44,682 bases of DNA from Candidatus Bathyarchaeia archaeon (GCA_030019335.1 JASEET010000009.1:1-44682), one strand, 5' to 3'. Shown: positions 1 through 8,706, counted from the first letter of the stretch. A program made the numbers and translations. Notes: generated by a model from the sequence alone, not told the origin.

Positions 1-276
1 CGCTTCATTCCCAAGTGTTACCTGAAGAAACCTAACAACAGCTACATGACCCCCAGTACTGGATGGCCGAAAACCCTTTTCAAACATAAAGGCCCTTTCA
101 GCACACAACATCGCATTGTATGAAACTGCCAAAGACCAATCGAACTTTCCGTTAGCAAGCAATGTTTTGGCTGTATCTATATCTCTTCTTACACGTTTAA
201 TTGCATTGAGTGCTAAATTGTGACCCGGTCTTATCCTCCTTATAACCCTACCCCTTAACAGTTCTTCTAAACTCAT
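1..276 (-). CDS. HEPN domain protein, partial (cut by left edge)
   Basis: The reverse strand from ATG 276 reads open to the window edge and starts MSLEELLRGRVIRRIRPG, followed by helical sequence with SLAVSYNAMLCAERAFMF. That alanine/tyrosine-rich helix and the size fit HEPN proteins, which pair with MNT nucleotidyltransferases as toxin-antitoxin systems. The gene overlaps the 3' end of the MNT gene by 29 bases, the usual tight coupling of MNT-HEPN pairs. The RNase motif Rx4-6H would lie beyond the edge, so activity cannot be judged. The family call rests on the context and on the visible first 92 residues. Confidence 0.7.
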   Translation of the reverse strand, partial: MSLEELLRGRVIRRIRPGHNLALNAIKRVRRDIDTAKTLLANGKFDWSLAVSYNAMLCAERAFMFEKGFRPSSTGGHVAVVRFLQVTLGNEA

Positions 277-844
277 CTTCCTCACCCACAATCATGATCA
301 CAGGCTTGCTCGCAATATCCCGCAATAAATGATGGCAACTCTTGACCCTTTTTATAAACTCTTCTTCACTCCACAATATGTAATTGATCTCCCTCCCCAA
401 ATCCTTTTCAATCTGACTTATCACATTAAGCATTCTCTCTTCGGTTACATCACCTACAACTAAAATATCAACATCGCTTGACTCCGACTCATCTCCGCTT
501 GCAAAAGAACCATAGATAAGTGCATATCTTATTCCCTTCAATTCGGAGAGAGCGCTTCCTAATAAATCGCCCAAACCCGCAGTCTTAATCATCAAATTTT
601 TTAACTCAGCAAAATATGGAAGGTTTTTGTTCACAGACACCAAAGTGACCCTGCCCCTTTTTTCCTCCTTCACTATGCCCAGAGAAACCAAGTTCTTCTC
701 CTCCTTATACAACATACCATAAGGTATCCTTAATTCCCTAGACAGTTCACGTATGTAGAAACGCTTGTCAGGATTCATCATGAGTTTAGCCAGCAAGGAT
801 ACTCTAGTTTTCGAACCAAACAATTTATCCATTTTATATGTCAT
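248..844 (-). CDS. Winged-helix / MNT nucleotidyltransferase, antitoxin-like partner of HEPN
   Basis: The protein has about 198 residues. The N-terminal 80 residues look like a winged helix (YIRELSRELRIPYGMLYKEE), followed by a minimal nucleotidyltransferase domain with the signature GSFASGDESESSDVDILVVG, which contains the GS and DxD metal-binding residues. MNT proteins of this kind modify or neutralise their HEPN partner, and the fused DNA-binding domain suggests self-regulation. Three starts are possible: TTG 865, ATG 844 and ATG 832. ATG 844 is preferred because a TATA box about 28 bases upstream would give a leaderless message. The gene overlaps the HEPN gene downstream, so the two form one operon. 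Confidence 0.75.
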   Translation of the reverse strand: MTYKMDKLFGSKTRVSLLAKLMMNPDKRFYIRELSRELRIPYGMLYKEEKNLVSLGIVKEEKRGRVTLVSVNKNLPYFAELKNLMIKTAGLGDLLGSALSELKGIRYALIYGSFASGDESESSDVDILVVGDVTEERMLNVISQIEKDLGREINYILWSEEEFIKRVKSCHHLLRDIASKPVIMIVGEEDEFRRTVKG

Positions 845-861
845 ATGACCTATTTTATATG

Positions 862-1160
862 TCAAAACTTATAAGCATATCTCCGCTCAGATGATGTAAA
901 AAAGGAATTTGCGGGGGTGCTGCCCTTACTTTTGATATGATTTATGACATAATACTGAGTGCTTCTGACATAGCCTTCATAGATTGTTTTCTCTTCGGAA
1001 ATATTTTCCCAGAGTTTTACCATCTCTCTAAGTTTTGGATATTGAAACCTATGTTGACCGCATGAAAATCGGTAGAGTTTTGTTGAACAAAAAGGGAAAA
1101 CACATATTCACCGGTTAATCAGAAAATTCATTAAGCCTGTTTTGCTTTTCCATACCAACC
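862..1160 (-). other. Intergenic region with an open frame of unknown meaning
   Basis: The reverse strand from about 1108 to 864 is open without a good start. It contains the peptides FSCGQHRFQYPKLREMVKLW and YEGYVRSTQYYVINHIKSKG before a TGA at 864-862. From the internal ATG at 1023 it would encode 53 residues. It runs through the promoter of the MNT/HEPN operon, so it may be the decayed end of another gene. No family was recognised. The rest of the stretch up to 1160 shows nothing clear. Confidence 0.2.
866..877 (-). promoter_or_regulatory. TATA box and duplicated operator-like repeat of the MNT/HEPN operon
   Basis: The reverse strand has GCTTATAAGT about 28 bases before ATG 844, right for an archaeal TATA box with leaderless transcription. 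Immediately downstream, the sequence ACATATAAAAT occurs twice (near 830-841 and 851-862) with 21-base periodicity, overlapping the start region. This would suit an operator for the winged helix of the MNT protein. The operator role is inferred. Confidence 0.45.
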
Positions 1161-2054
1161 ATGAAAAGCCAAAAAGCGAAGCCCAAGATTTACGTGCGGA
1201 AAGCCCGCAGTTCTGACCGTGAAGCAGTGTTCAAATTCTGCGAGAAAACTTGGAGCTGGGGCGACTACATACCGAAGGTTTGGGACAAATGGCTTAGAGA
1301 GAAAAATGGCAGAGTATTCGTGGCTACAATTAACGGTGTGCCCGTTGGAATATCCCATCTAAGCATGGATAAGCCACATGAAGTGTGGCTGAGCGCGGCG
1401 AGAACAGACCCAAACTATAGGCGGATAGGCGTAGCAACAGCAATAACCAAAAAATGTTTAGAATACGCCAAACGGAAAGGTGCAAAGATAGCGAGGCTTG
1501 TAACAGAATCAGATAATACTGCAGCCCAAACGATGCTACAAAAACTAGGATTCAAGCCAATAGCAGAATTCGCTGAAACGGTAACAGAAAACGTAACAGA
1601 GGAAAAAAGCAAAAACTCAAAATGGGCAAGGGAAAACGAAACAGAGGCAATATGGAATTATCTACAAACTTCAGAAACTTATCTCAAAGCAGCAGGCTTA
1701 TACACTGTTCTGTTCCACTGGTTCTCCTTAGAAAAACAAGATCTTAAACGGTTCGTTGAACAACGAAAAGCGATAGTGCATAAAAACAAAAAAGGCGAGG
1801 TGAATGGTTTGCTGCTGATTGAGGATGCAACAGCACGGGAATGGCATAAAAACACCATGCAAACATGCTATATAGACGGAGACTACGATGCAGTGCTTGA
1901 TATGATAAAATTTCTTAAAAGTCAATGCTACGATTTAGGCGTCAAAAGGATTTACGGATTCACATGCAACCACAAACCAGTAACCACAGCATTAGAAAAA
2001 CTCGATTTCAAACCACCAGACTCAATAGAAATAGTTTATGAAAGGAAAATATAG
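1161..2054 (+). CDS. Double-domain GNAT N-acetyltransferase
   Basis: The protein has 297 residues. The N-terminal half is a GNAT acyltransferase domain with an acetyl-CoA loop of the type RRIGVATAITKKCLEYAK (about residues 90-108) and the ending DNTAAQTMLQKLGFKP typical of strand 5 onward. The C-terminal half (about 165-297) repeats the layout weakly and ends with HKPVTTALEKLDFKPPDSIE, so it is probably a second, diverged GNAT domain. Such proteins transfer an acyl group from CoA to an amine; the substrate cannot be read from the sequence. The gene stands alone. Confidence 0.75.
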   Translation: MKSQKAKPKIYVRKARSSDREAVFKFCEKTWSWGDYIPKVWDKWLREKNGRVFVATINGVPVGISHLSMDKPHEVWLSAARTDPNYRRIGVATAITKKCLEYAKRKGAKIARLVTESDNTAAQTMLQKLGFKPIAEFAETVTENVTEEKSKNSKWARENETEAIWNYLQTSETYLKAAGLYTVLFHWFSLEKQDLKRFVEQRKAIVHKNKKGEVNGLLLIEDATAREWHKNTMQTCYIDGDYDAVLDMIKFLKSQCYDLGVKRIYGFTCNHKPVTTALEKLDFKPPDSIEIVYERKI

Positions 2055-2062
2055 CTGAAATT

Positions 2063-2296
2063 TTATGAAGAAACATGCTGAATAAAGGTTTTAGGCGTGT
2101 ACTGCAGTATCCCCTTGGCTTGATAGGCAAAACCTTTGGCAACTAAAACCTTCAAAATCTTTTCAGGACATAAACGCTTTCGTATCAAAAGCTCCAAAGC
2201 ATGCGTGTAATTGCGGTTAAGCTCCCGCACAGCCAACAACTGCTGCTTACGAGACAAAACATAATCCTTACACTCAACCAAATAAGCCAAAGACAT
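2063..2296 (-). CDS. Small hypothetical protein
   Basis: A 77-residue basic, helical protein starting MSLAYLVECKDYVLSRKQQL, convergent with the GNAT gene 8 bases away. The central part (RNYTHALELLIRKRLCPEKI) is predicted to be helical. No family was recognised. It may be real because codon use is normal and no better frame overlaps it, but a single short frame is weak evidence. Confidence 0.35.
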   Translation of the reverse strand: MSLAYLVECKDYVLSRKQQLLAVRELNRNYTHALELLIRKRLCPEKILKVLVAKGFAYQAKGILQYTPKTFIQHVSS

Positions 2297-2624
2297 GTCC
2301 GGCTTAACCGCCTTAACAGATGAAAGTTGTCAAAAATAATGTTAAAACTTTTACACTTAAGTTGTGTGGGTAATCGGGTTTAGGGTCTTTTGCTTTTTTC
2401 AGAAACTCTTCTGATTCTGGAACTCAGCGCCAGAAAGATCACCATCTCCGCACTGGGACAAGTGTACGTTTAGCCCCATAAGGATGGTCAGCATCCGCTG
2501 GGTTTGGTTCCCTTTTTTGGCCACGTATAGCCGTGTTGGAGAGGCATAGAAGCGAACTCTAGAATGGTTTATAGCAATAATGCTAAAATAGCTACGGTTC
2601 TTAAGTCAATTTTAGGTGTTAAGA
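2297..2624. other. Gene-free stretch
   Basis: No convincing coding frame is present in about 330 bases. The middle (2400-2540) is slightly richer in GC and has only short, interrupted frames. The last part (2569-2615) holds a repeat also found at 4861-4905. Confidence 0.4.
2569..2615 (+). repeat. Repeat A, copy 1 (upstream of the endonuclease-related gene)
   Basis: The AT-rich segment from TTATAGCAATAATGCTAAAA through AAGTCAATTTTAG matches 4861-4905 at most positions. It lies directly before the start of the gene at 2625 and may carry promoter or upstream-element sequence. Copy 2 lies behind the NosD-like gene. Confidence 0.5.
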
Positions 2625-3140
2625 ATGATTGAAGTTATCTTAACCATTATTGTTGGCATCATCATAGGAGTTTTGTTTGCCTTTTTCTATTTTAGAGCCA
2701 AAGTGGAATCGCTGGCGAGAAAGCGAGGAGACGAGTTAGGGCAGAGAGTTTTTGAACAGAGAAAAGCCGAGCTTGAAGGAGTTTTTGATGAGAAATTCAA
2801 GGCTCTCTTAGAACGGTGGAAGATAGAAAGCGAGAAGGCGTTCAGAGAGGATGCATTGGCAAGAAGTAGAGCTGTTCTTAAAGGTGCACTCGCAGAACAG
2901 TTAGCACCGATTTTCAAGATATTTGGGTACAACCCAAGTGATGCCAGATTCATAGGAGACCCCGTTGATTACGTGATTTTTGACGGTTACACAAAGGTTA
3001 AAGAAAGGATAGAAGACATTCCAATAACAATAGTTTTAGCAGATGTCAAAACAGGAGAAGCTGGTTTAACCTACGAGCAGAGGAGAATCCAGCGAGGAAT
3101 AGAAAACGGACGCGTTAAATTTGAAACAATTAGAATGTAA
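2625..3140 (+). CDS. Membrane-anchored Holliday-junction-resolvase-related endonuclease (Endonuc_Holl family)
   Basis: About 171 residues. A single N-terminal membrane helix (IEVILTIIVGIIIGVLFAFF) is followed by a charged coiled-coil segment rich in E, K and R (about 25-80) and a C-terminal domain with DPVDYVIFDGYTKVKERI and ITIVLADVKTGEAGLT. The D...(x)n...DVKTG pattern resembles the PD-(D/E)XK core of the family described as predicted secreted endonucleases related to archaeal Holliday junction resolvases. ATG 2625 is chosen over the in-frame GTG 2616 because the membrane helix begins right after it. Substrate and role are unknown. Confidence 0.7.
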   Translation: MIEVILTIIVGIIIGVLFAFFYFRAKVESLARKRGDELGQRVFEQRKAELEGVFDEKFKALLERWKIESEKAFREDALARSRAVLKGALAEQLAPIFKIFGYNPSDARFIGDPVDYVIFDGYTKVKERIEDIPITIVLADVKTGEAGLTYEQRRIQRGIENGRVKFETIRM

Positions 3141-3219
3141 TTGCATAAAGAAAACTCCCTTTTTCTGTTGTTTAGTTCACTTCTAGAAAACCTTAAGTTT
3201 AACGTTGAAACGTAGGTTT

Positions 3220-3237
3220 AAGGGCAGAAAGAGAACA
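3220..3237 (+). repeat. Repeat B, copy 1 (leader of the NosD-like gene)
   Basis: AAGGGCAGAAAGAGAACA is identical at 3220-3237 and 4918-4935. The bases before it (CCTTAAGTTTAACGTTG) also resemble those before copy 2, so a leader of about 50 bases is duplicated on both sides of the NosD-like gene. Confidence 0.6.
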
Positions 3238-3255
3238 GGAAATGAAGTGTGAAAC

Positions 3256-4845
3256 ATGAAAAAAGCGTGGAAAGTTTCTGGAATAATGCTTACGTTGCTT
3301 TTTATTGGTATGTTAGCGTTGGCATTTGATATTCAACCAGTTAAAGCAGAGCCTAGAACAATAATAGTTCCTGACGACTATCCAACGATACAGGAAGCCA
3401 TAAACGCAGCGAATCTAGGAGACACTGTTTCTGTGAAAAATGGAACATACTGTGAACATGTAGTTGTAAATAAGTCAATATCGCTTATTGGAGAAAATCC
3501 GACCACCACCATTATCGATGGAGGTGAAACTGGAAGCGTAGTCTGCCTGAGAGCCAACAATATCAAAATTAGCGGCTTCACCATACGAAATAGTGGGACG
3601 TTGGACTGGGATAGTGGTGTATACGTTAGTCCGTTCGACTGGAATACTGGTGCATACGTTAGTCGTTCAAGCGGGAACAATATAAGCTTCAACATCGTAA
3701 CAAACAACAAAAACGGCATTTTCATCCACAAGTCTAGCAAAAACACCTTAACTAACAATGTTGTAAATGCAAATTGGCTTTATGGCGTTCACCTCTGGGA
3801 TACCAGTAATGACACCTTAACCGATAACGTTGTCTCAAACAACTATGATGGAATTATAATAGAATTGTGCTCTAATGCTATCCTAAGAAATAACACGGCA
3901 TTGGGGAATGTGTATAATTTTGGAGTTGGAGGAGTGGAACTTTCCCACTTTGTTCACGACATTGATGCAAGCAATAAGGTTGAGGGAAAGTCGATACAAT
4001 ATCTTGTTGACAGAAAAGACATAGTTATAGACTCAAGTTGGGACGTTGGGTATCTTTGCCTGGTAAACTCCACAAACGTAACAGTAAAGGATCTAACACT
4101 CACTGTTAGAAATTGGCACGGGATAAAATTCGCTTATACAAAAAATTCGAGAATAGAGAATGTAACAATTTCGAGAACAAGCTACGCAATCGACTTCTCA
4201 TACTCTTTCAATAATACCATAATAAACAACAATATCTTGAACCAAATGGGAATTAGATTACATGATTCCAACGGCAACGCTATTATCAACAACAGCATTT
4301 CGAACACATGGCATGCAATCTCATTTTATTCTTCAAACAACAACACAATCACGAACAATTATATAAACAACAACAGGTACGGTATCTGGTCATACGATTC
4401 TTCTGACAACAAAATTTACCATAACAACTTCGTAGAAAACATTCAGCAAGCCTACGATTCTTCAATAGAATGTCCCGAGTATCCTCCTTCAATCAACATT
4501 TGGGATGACGGTTATCCATCTGGCGGGAACTACTGGAGCGACTACACAGGCATAGACGATTACAGCGGTCCCTACCAGAACGGAACAGGAAGCGACGGCA
4601 TCGGAGACACTCCCTACGAGATTGACATAAATAACCAAGACAGGTATCCACTCATGAACCCTTGGGGAGACGTAAAGCCTCCAGTGGCTGACGCTAGCTC
4701 CAATCAGTCGGTCGACGACCAACTCGGACAATACTACGGCTACACCCCAGAATTTCCAACATGGACATCAATAATACTTATGCTCACCATGCTTACAGTC
4801 GCCATAGTCATCTACAAACGAAGACCATTCAAAACAAGGCTTTAG
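3256..4845 (+). CDS. NosD-like right-handed beta-helix surface protein with C-terminal membrane anchor
   Basis: 529 residues. An N-terminal signal peptide (KVSGIMLTLLFIGMLALAF, then QPVKAEP) precedes IIVPDDYPTIQEAINAANLG, the typical opening of NosD/PbH1 proteins. Many Asn-rich parallel-beta-helix turns follow (NNTITNNYINNN and similar, about 60-420). Near the C-terminus, PEFPTWTS leads into a hydrophobic helix and a basic tail (YKRR), an anchoring/sorting arrangement common in archaeal surface proteins. It probably sits outside the cell and binds polysaccharide or forms part of the cell surface. The gene is flanked by matching leader repeats (3186-3237 and 4880-4935). The same signal peptide type occurs in a remnant at 29146. 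Confidence 0.8.
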   Translation: MKKAWKVSGIMLTLLFIGMLALAFDIQPVKAEPRTIIVPDDYPTIQEAINAANLGDTVSVKNGTYCEHVVVNKSISLIGENPTTTIIDGGETGSVVCLRANNIKISGFTIRNSGTLDWDSGVYVSPFDWNTGAYVSRSSGNNISFNIVTNNKNGIFIHKSSKNTLTNNVVNANWLYGVHLWDTSNDTLTDNVVSNNYDGIIIELCSNAILRNNTALGNVYNFGVGGVELSHFVHDIDASNKVEGKSIQYLVDRKDIVIDSSWDVGYLCLVNSTNVTVKDLTLTVRNWHGIKFAYTKNSRIENVTISRTSYAIDFSYSFNNTIINNNILNQMGIRLHDSNGNAIINNSISNTWHAISFYSSNNNTITNNYINNNRYGIWSYDSSDNKIYHNNFVENIQQAYDSSIECPEYPPSINIWDDGYPSGGNYWSDYTGIDDYSGPYQNGTGSDGIGDTPYEIDINNQDRYPLMNPWGDVKPPVADASSNQSVDDQLGQYYGYTPEFPTWTSIILMLTMLTVAIVIYKRRPFKTRL

Positions 4846-4860
4846 CCAACTCTGGAAGTT

Positions 4861-4935
4861 TTATCGGTAATGTTAAAATAGTTACAGATTCCTAAGTTGA
4901 TTTTAGCCCTTGAGTGAAAGGGCAGAAAGAGAACA
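4861..4935 (+). repeat. Repeats A and B, copy 2, behind the NosD-like gene
   Basis: Here repeat A (4861-4905) and repeat B (4918-4935) are adjacent, which is what a complete leader would look like, but no gene with a signal peptide follows. It may be the leader of a lost paralogue of the NosD-like protein. The rest of the gap up to the ribosomal operon (4936-5060) shows nothing else. Confidence 0.45.
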
Positions 4936-5061
4936 AAAACAATATACTCCTTCTTCTTAAACGCTTCAGCAACAGCACCCTCAAGCAAACTGCCACTCAC
5001 GACGAACACTACAGATTGTAATAGAGCTTACCCACGACTCTAATTAACCTTTAAAGGAAGG

Positions 5062-5076
5062 TTTAAATAAAATATA
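5062..5076 (+). promoter_or_regulatory. TATA-like promoter of the ribosomal protein operon
   Basis: TTTAAATAAAATATA lies about 55 bases before the S13 start. Transcription would begin near 5092 and give a leader of roughly 30 bases. Assigned by position and composition only. Confidence 0.45.
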
Positions 5077-5120
5077 GTTTATTTCGTAGATAGTTTCAAA
5101 CAATGTTAGGATGGCAGTAA

Positions 5121-5594
5121 ATGTCAAAGGAACTCCGTCACATACTACGAATATCAGACGCAGACATAGATGGCACTCTGAAAGCACCCTACGCATTAAC
5201 AAAAATTAATGGAATAAACCTTAACCTTGCAAACGCAATTTTGAAAAAAGCTGGTATAAACCCTGACGTAAGAGCAGGTTTTCTAACAGAGGCTGAAGTT
5301 AAAAAAATAGAGGAAATAATAAAAGAACCAACAAAATTTGAACTGCCAAACTGGCTCCTAAACAGAAGAAAAGATTTGGAAACTGGAAAAGATATTCATT
5401 TAATTAGTGCAGATCTTACCTTGAAAACAAAGATGGATATTGACCAGATGAAAGGGATAAAATCGTGGCGGGGATATCGCCATGCCTATGGACTGAAGGC
5501 GCGTGGACAAAGAACAAGAACTACTGGAAGAAAAGGGAGAGCTGTTGGAGTGAAAGTGAAAACGAGAAGAGTGATGGAGCATGGGAGATCCTAA
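5121..5594 (+). CDS. rps13: 30S ribosomal protein S13 (uS13)
   Basis: 157 residues, the length of archaeal S13/S18e. It has the expected KELRHILRISDADIDGTLKA opening, the helix-hairpin-helix KINGINLNLANAILKKAGI, and the C-terminal basic tail with RGYRHAYGLKARGQRTRTTG that contacts the P-site tRNA and the small-subunit head. It is the first gene of the operon and overlaps rps4 by 14 bases. Confidence 0.97.
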   Translation: MSKELRHILRISDADIDGTLKAPYALTKINGINLNLANAILKKAGINPDVRAGFLTEAEVKKIEEIIKEPTKFELPNWLLNRRKDLETGKDIHLISADLTLKTKMDIDQMKGIKSWRGYRHAYGLKARGQRTRTTGRKGRAVGVKVKTRRVMEHGRS

Positions 5595-6138
5595 AAAACA
5601 GAGAAAGAAATATGAAACTCCCAGGTTTCCTTGGCGGACAGACGTTTTGCAGGAAGAGCTCAAACTTTTAGGCCAGTATGGTTTGCGAAACAAGCGTGAG
5701 TTGTGGCGACATAAAACTATGCTTTCAAAATTTAGGGGGATAGCCCGCTCCCTCATAGGTAAAACTCTTGAAGAACGTAGAAAAATGGCGGAGGAACTTC
5801 TGGCACGCTTAAAAAAGCTCGGTATGATACATGAAACAGCGGTTTTGGATGACGTTTTGGACCTAACAATTGAGGATGTCCTTGAACGTAGACTCCAAAC
5901 AATCGTTTTCAGAAAAGGCCTAGCCAAGTCAATTTACCAAGCCCGTCAACTAATAACTCACCGGCACGTAGCCATAGGAAAACAGCGCGTAACCGTGCCA
6001 AGCTACCTAGTGACAAGAGAAGATGAAAACCAAATAACATATACACCTCAAAGCTCACTTGCAAATCCAAATCATCCCCTACGCCAAACAATAGCAGCCG
6101 TAGCCACTGTGGAAACCCAAACGGAGGAGAATAAATGA
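5581..6138 (+). CDS. rps4: 30S ribosomal protein S4 (uS4)
   Basis: 185 residues. Begins [18 protein letters not shown] as in archaeal S4; the S4 RNA-binding domain (about 108-170) contains [20 protein letters not shown] and [20 protein letters not shown]. It binds 16S rRNA early in small-subunit assembly. It overlaps rps13 upstream by 14 bases and rps11 downstream by the ATGA type of overlap, so the three are translationally coupled. Confidence 0.97.
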   Translation: MGDPKKQRKKYETPRFPWRTDVLQEELKLLGQYGLRNKRELWRHKTMLSKFRGIARSLIGKTLEERRKMAEELLARLKKLGMIHETAVLDDVLDLTIEDVLERRLQTIVFRKGLAKSIYQARQLITHRHVAIGKQRVTVPSYLVTREDENQITYTPQSSLANPNHPLRQTIAAVATVETQTEENK

Positions 6139-6548
6139 GCACTGGAAGCAGCACAAGCAAAAAACCTGAAAAGTGGGGTGTCGTCCACGTTTACAGCTCC
6201 TACAACAACACAATAGTACACGTAACAGACATTTCAGGCGCAGAAACAATAGCGAGAACCTCAGGCGGAATGTTTGTGAAGGCGGATAGAATGGAATCTT
6301 CACCATACGCAGCCATGCGGGCAGCCTCTGCAGCAGCAGGAATGGCCAGAGATAAGGGAATAACAGCCATACACATCAAGGTAAGGGCTCCAGGAGGTTC
6401 GGGACCGAGAACGCCGGGTGCAGGTGCACAAGCGGCTATAAGGGCTCTGGCGAGAGCGGGATTCCGCATAGGACGTATAGAGGAGGTTACACCTGTTCCG
6501 CATGATGGCACGAGGAGACCGGGCGGCAGAAGGGGAAGAAGAGTCTAG
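6135..6548 (+). CDS. rps11: 30S ribosomal protein S11 (uS11)
   Basis: 137 residues. Carries the S11 signature ([40 protein letters not shown], and the end [19 protein letters not shown]). It forms part of the platform of the small subunit. Its ATG overlaps the TGA of rps4. A gap of about 100 bases separates it from rpoD. Confidence 0.97.
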   Translation: MSTGSSTSKKPEKWGVVHVYSSYNNTIVHVTDISGAETIARTSGGMFVKADRMESSPYAAMRAASAAAGMARDKGITAIHIKVRAPGGSGPRTPGAGAQAAIRALARAGFRIGRIEEVTPVPHDGTRRPGGRRGRRV

Positions 6549-6652
6549 AAAATTCATGTTGTTCTTTTGCTATAGAAAAATTGAAATAATGCACCAGTAT
6601 TCTATTGAAAGGCACAACAATTATCATAGGCTATTACGGAGTGTCCAGATAA

Positions 6653-7477
6653 GTGGAAATAGAAGTGCTTGAAAAAGTCGATATGAATATGCGTTTACTT
6701 ATTCGAGGAGCCGATGTCCCATTTATTAATGCCTTAAGAAGAACAGTAATTACAGAAGTTCCATGCATGGCAATAGACGAAGTTGTGATAATTGAGAACT
6801 CTTCAGTATTACAAGATGAAACCATAGCTCATAGACTTGGACTCATCCCCCTCAAAACCGACCTAGACGGTTATAACCTGCCCGAGGAATGCCCATGCAA
6901 AAGCGAGTTCGGATGCAACCTTTGCAGAGTCTCGCTTACACTAGATGTTGAGTCGAAGGAAGGAACGAGAACTGTTTATTCAGGCGAGTTCATATCCGAA
7001 AACCCGGATATAGTGCCAGTAAGCGACAAAATACCCATAGTGAAACTGGCAAAAGAGCAGAAGCTGAAACTTGAAGCCTACGCAAGGCTTGGAAAAGGGA
7101 AAAAACACGCGAAATGGCAACCGGTTTCAATGTGCACATACAAGTTTCTCCCACAAATAAGAATCGACAGCAAGCGTTGTGATGCATGTGGAAAGTGTGT
7201 AGAAGTTTGTTCAAGAAAAGTCTTAGTGAAGGCTGGAGATAGAATAGAAATTCGCGATTTGATGCCTTGCACCCTTTGTCAAGACTGTGTTGACGTTTGT
7301 CCACAAAATCCACCAGCCGTAGATGTAAGCTGGGACGAAAACACTTTCATACTCAACCTTGAATCCGCGGGTGCTCTTCCTCCGGAAAGAATAATGAGTG
7401 AAGCCGTTAAAATCTTGGATAAACAGCTGAAGGAATTCGTAAGGCAAATCAAGGTGAAAAAGAGTGAAAAAAGTTAA
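6653..7477 (+). CDS. rpoD: DNA-directed RNA polymerase subunit D (Rpo3) with two [4Fe-4S] motifs
   Basis: 274 residues. The assembly domain (FINALRRTVITEVPCMAIDE) corresponds to bacterial alpha and eukaryotic Rpb3. Inserted at about 170-220 is a ferredoxin-like domain with two complete cysteine sets, CDACGKCVEVC and CTLCQDCVDVCP, so both clusters could be built, as in Sulfolobus RpoD. An additional Cys-rich segment CPCKSEFGCNLC lies at about 81-92. Start is GTG 6653. It overlaps rpl18e by 14 bases. The subunit nucleates polymerase assembly with subunits L, N and P. Confidence 0.96.
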   Translation: MEIEVLEKVDMNMRLLIRGADVPFINALRRTVITEVPCMAIDEVVIIENSSVLQDETIAHRLGLIPLKTDLDGYNLPEECPCKSEFGCNLCRVSLTLDVESKEGTRTVYSGEFISENPDIVPVSDKIPIVKLAKEQKLKLEAYARLGKGKKHAKWQPVSMCTYKFLPQIRIDSKRCDACGKCVEVCSRKVLVKAGDRIEIRDLMPCTLCQDCVDVCPQNPPAVDVSWDENTFILNLESAGALPPERIMSEAVKILDKQLKEFVRQIKVKKSEKS

Positions 7478-7826
7478 AACAACGAATCCAGAACTCGTTA
7501 AGCTTATTCGTTTCCTAAAAAAGCAAAGCAGAGAAAACAAGTCCAAGATATGGAGAGATGTTGCTGAGCGGTTGGCAAAGCCTAGGAGGAAACGCATAGC
7601 CGTGAACGTAAGCCGCTTAAACAGATACACAGAGAAAAATGAAACAGTGGTAATTCCGGGTAAAGTGCTGGGCGCAGGTGAAATAAACCATCCCATAACC
7701 GTGGCAGCGTTCACATTTTCAGAAAAGGCAAAAGAAAAAATAAGAGCCGCAAAGGGTAAATGCCTATCATTCTTTGATCTCGTCAAGAAAAATCCGAAAG
7801 GCTCAAATGTTAAGATAATTGGGTGA
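7464..7826 (+). CDS. rpl18e: 50S ribosomal protein L18e (eL18)
   Basis: 120 residues, the normal archaeal length. Contains LIRFLKKQSRENKSKIWRDV, the segment AEKPRRKR-like basic patch (RLAKPRRKRIAVNVSRLNRY) and VVIPGKVLGAGEI, all typical of L18e/L15 fold proteins. It lies between rpoD and rpl13, the standard archaeal order, with short overlaps. Confidence 0.95.
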   Translation: MKKVKTTNPELVKLIRFLKKQSRENKSKIWRDVAERLAKPRRKRIAVNVSRLNRYTEKNETVVIPGKVLGAGEINHPITVAAFTFSEKAKEKIRAAKGKCLSFFDLVKKNPKGSNVKIIG

Positions 7827-7830
7827 AAAA

Positions 7831-8274
7831 ATGCAGACAACAAAACAAACAGTCACAATAATAAATGCTGAAGGACTTATTCTTGGCAGAATGGCAAGCA
7901 CAGTCGCCAAACGACTGTTAAAGGGCGAAAAAATAATAATTGTGAACGCTGAGAAAACCGTGCTTTCGGGTAAAAAGAAAAGCAAAGTACGCGAAGCAAA
8001 AGAGTTCCTTGAAGTAGGACATCCAAAGAAAGGCCCATTCCATTACAGGAGACCAGACAGAATCCTTAGAAGAACTGTGAGAGGCATGCTTCCATACAAA
8101 CAGCCCAAGGGCAAACAAGCATATAAACGGCTTAAGGTACTCATCGGAATACCAGAAGACTTCAAAGACCAAAAAATGGAGACTTTAGCGAATGCACAAG
8201 CCAAAAAACTGACATGCCCATATTTCACACTGGGCGAGTTTGCAAAGGAAATAGGGTGGAACCTTGGTGAATAG
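7831..8274 (+). CDS. rpl13: 50S ribosomal protein L13 (uL13)
   Basis: 147 residues from ATG 7831; an in-frame TTG at 7819 overlaps the rpl18e stop and is less likely. Opens with [20 protein letters not shown] and contains [20 protein letters not shown] and [20 protein letters not shown], which are L13 signatures. Two bases separate it from rps9. Confidence 0.96.
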   Translation: MQTTKQTVTIINAEGLILGRMASTVAKRLLKGEKIIIVNAEKTVLSGKKKSKVREAKEFLEVGHPKKGPFHYRRPDRILRRTVRGMLPYKQPKGKQAYKRLKVLIGIPEDFKDQKMETLANAQAKKLTCPYFTLGEFAKEIGWNLGE

Positions 8275-8276
8275 TT

Positions 8277-8690
8277 ATGCCCGCGAAAAAGGTTTTAGTT
8301 GTTAGTGGAAAAAGGAAAACCGCCATAGCACGAGCCGTTGTTAGGCCTGGAATTGGAAGGGTACGCATAAACAGAATTCCCGTAGAAATCTACGAACCTG
8401 AAATTGCACGTGAAAAAATCATGGAACCACTCATACAAGCTGGAGACGACATTTGGAAACAACTTGACATAGACATAAAAACTTGGGGCGGAGGCTACAT
8501 TGGACAAGCAGAAGCAGTAAGAACGGCGATTGCAAGAGGATTGTGGGAATGGACTAAAAAAAGTTCACGCCTACGAAGAATATTCACAGAATATGATAGA
8601 ACCTTGCTTGCCGGAGACCCTAGACGGAAAGAGCCTAAAAAATTTGGAGGCCCAGGAGCTAGGGCCCGAGACCAGAAAAGTTACAGATAA
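8277..8690 (+). CDS. rps9: 30S ribosomal protein S9 (uS9)
   Basis: 137 residues. Opens with [20 protein letters not shown] and ends with [20 protein letters not shown] followed by KSYR; the invariant C-terminal Arg of S9 touches the P-site tRNA anticodon stem. Follows rpl13 as in other archaea. Confidence 0.96.
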   Translation: MPAKKVLVVSGKRKTAIARAVVRPGIGRVRINRIPVEIYEPEIAREKIMEPLIQAGDDIWKQLDIDIKTWGGGYIGQAEAVRTAIARGLWEWTKKSSRLRRIFTEYDRTLLAGDPRRKEPKKFGGPGARARDQKSYR

Positions 8691-8706
8691 GAGAGTTGAT
8701 TGAAGA

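Noticed and set aside
3378-3758. 126-residue reverse frame inside the NosD-like gene
   Set aside because: Mirror of repetitive Asn/Thr-rich coding sequence; the forward frame has a signal peptide and beta-helix repeats.
6200-6557. Long reverse-strand frames under rps11
   Set aside because: They are shadows of the ribosomal protein frame; the forward frame has the full S11 signature.
7223-7843. 206-residue reverse frame across rpoD/rpl18e
   Set aside because: Antisense of two certain genes and of low-complexity, Phe-rich composition.
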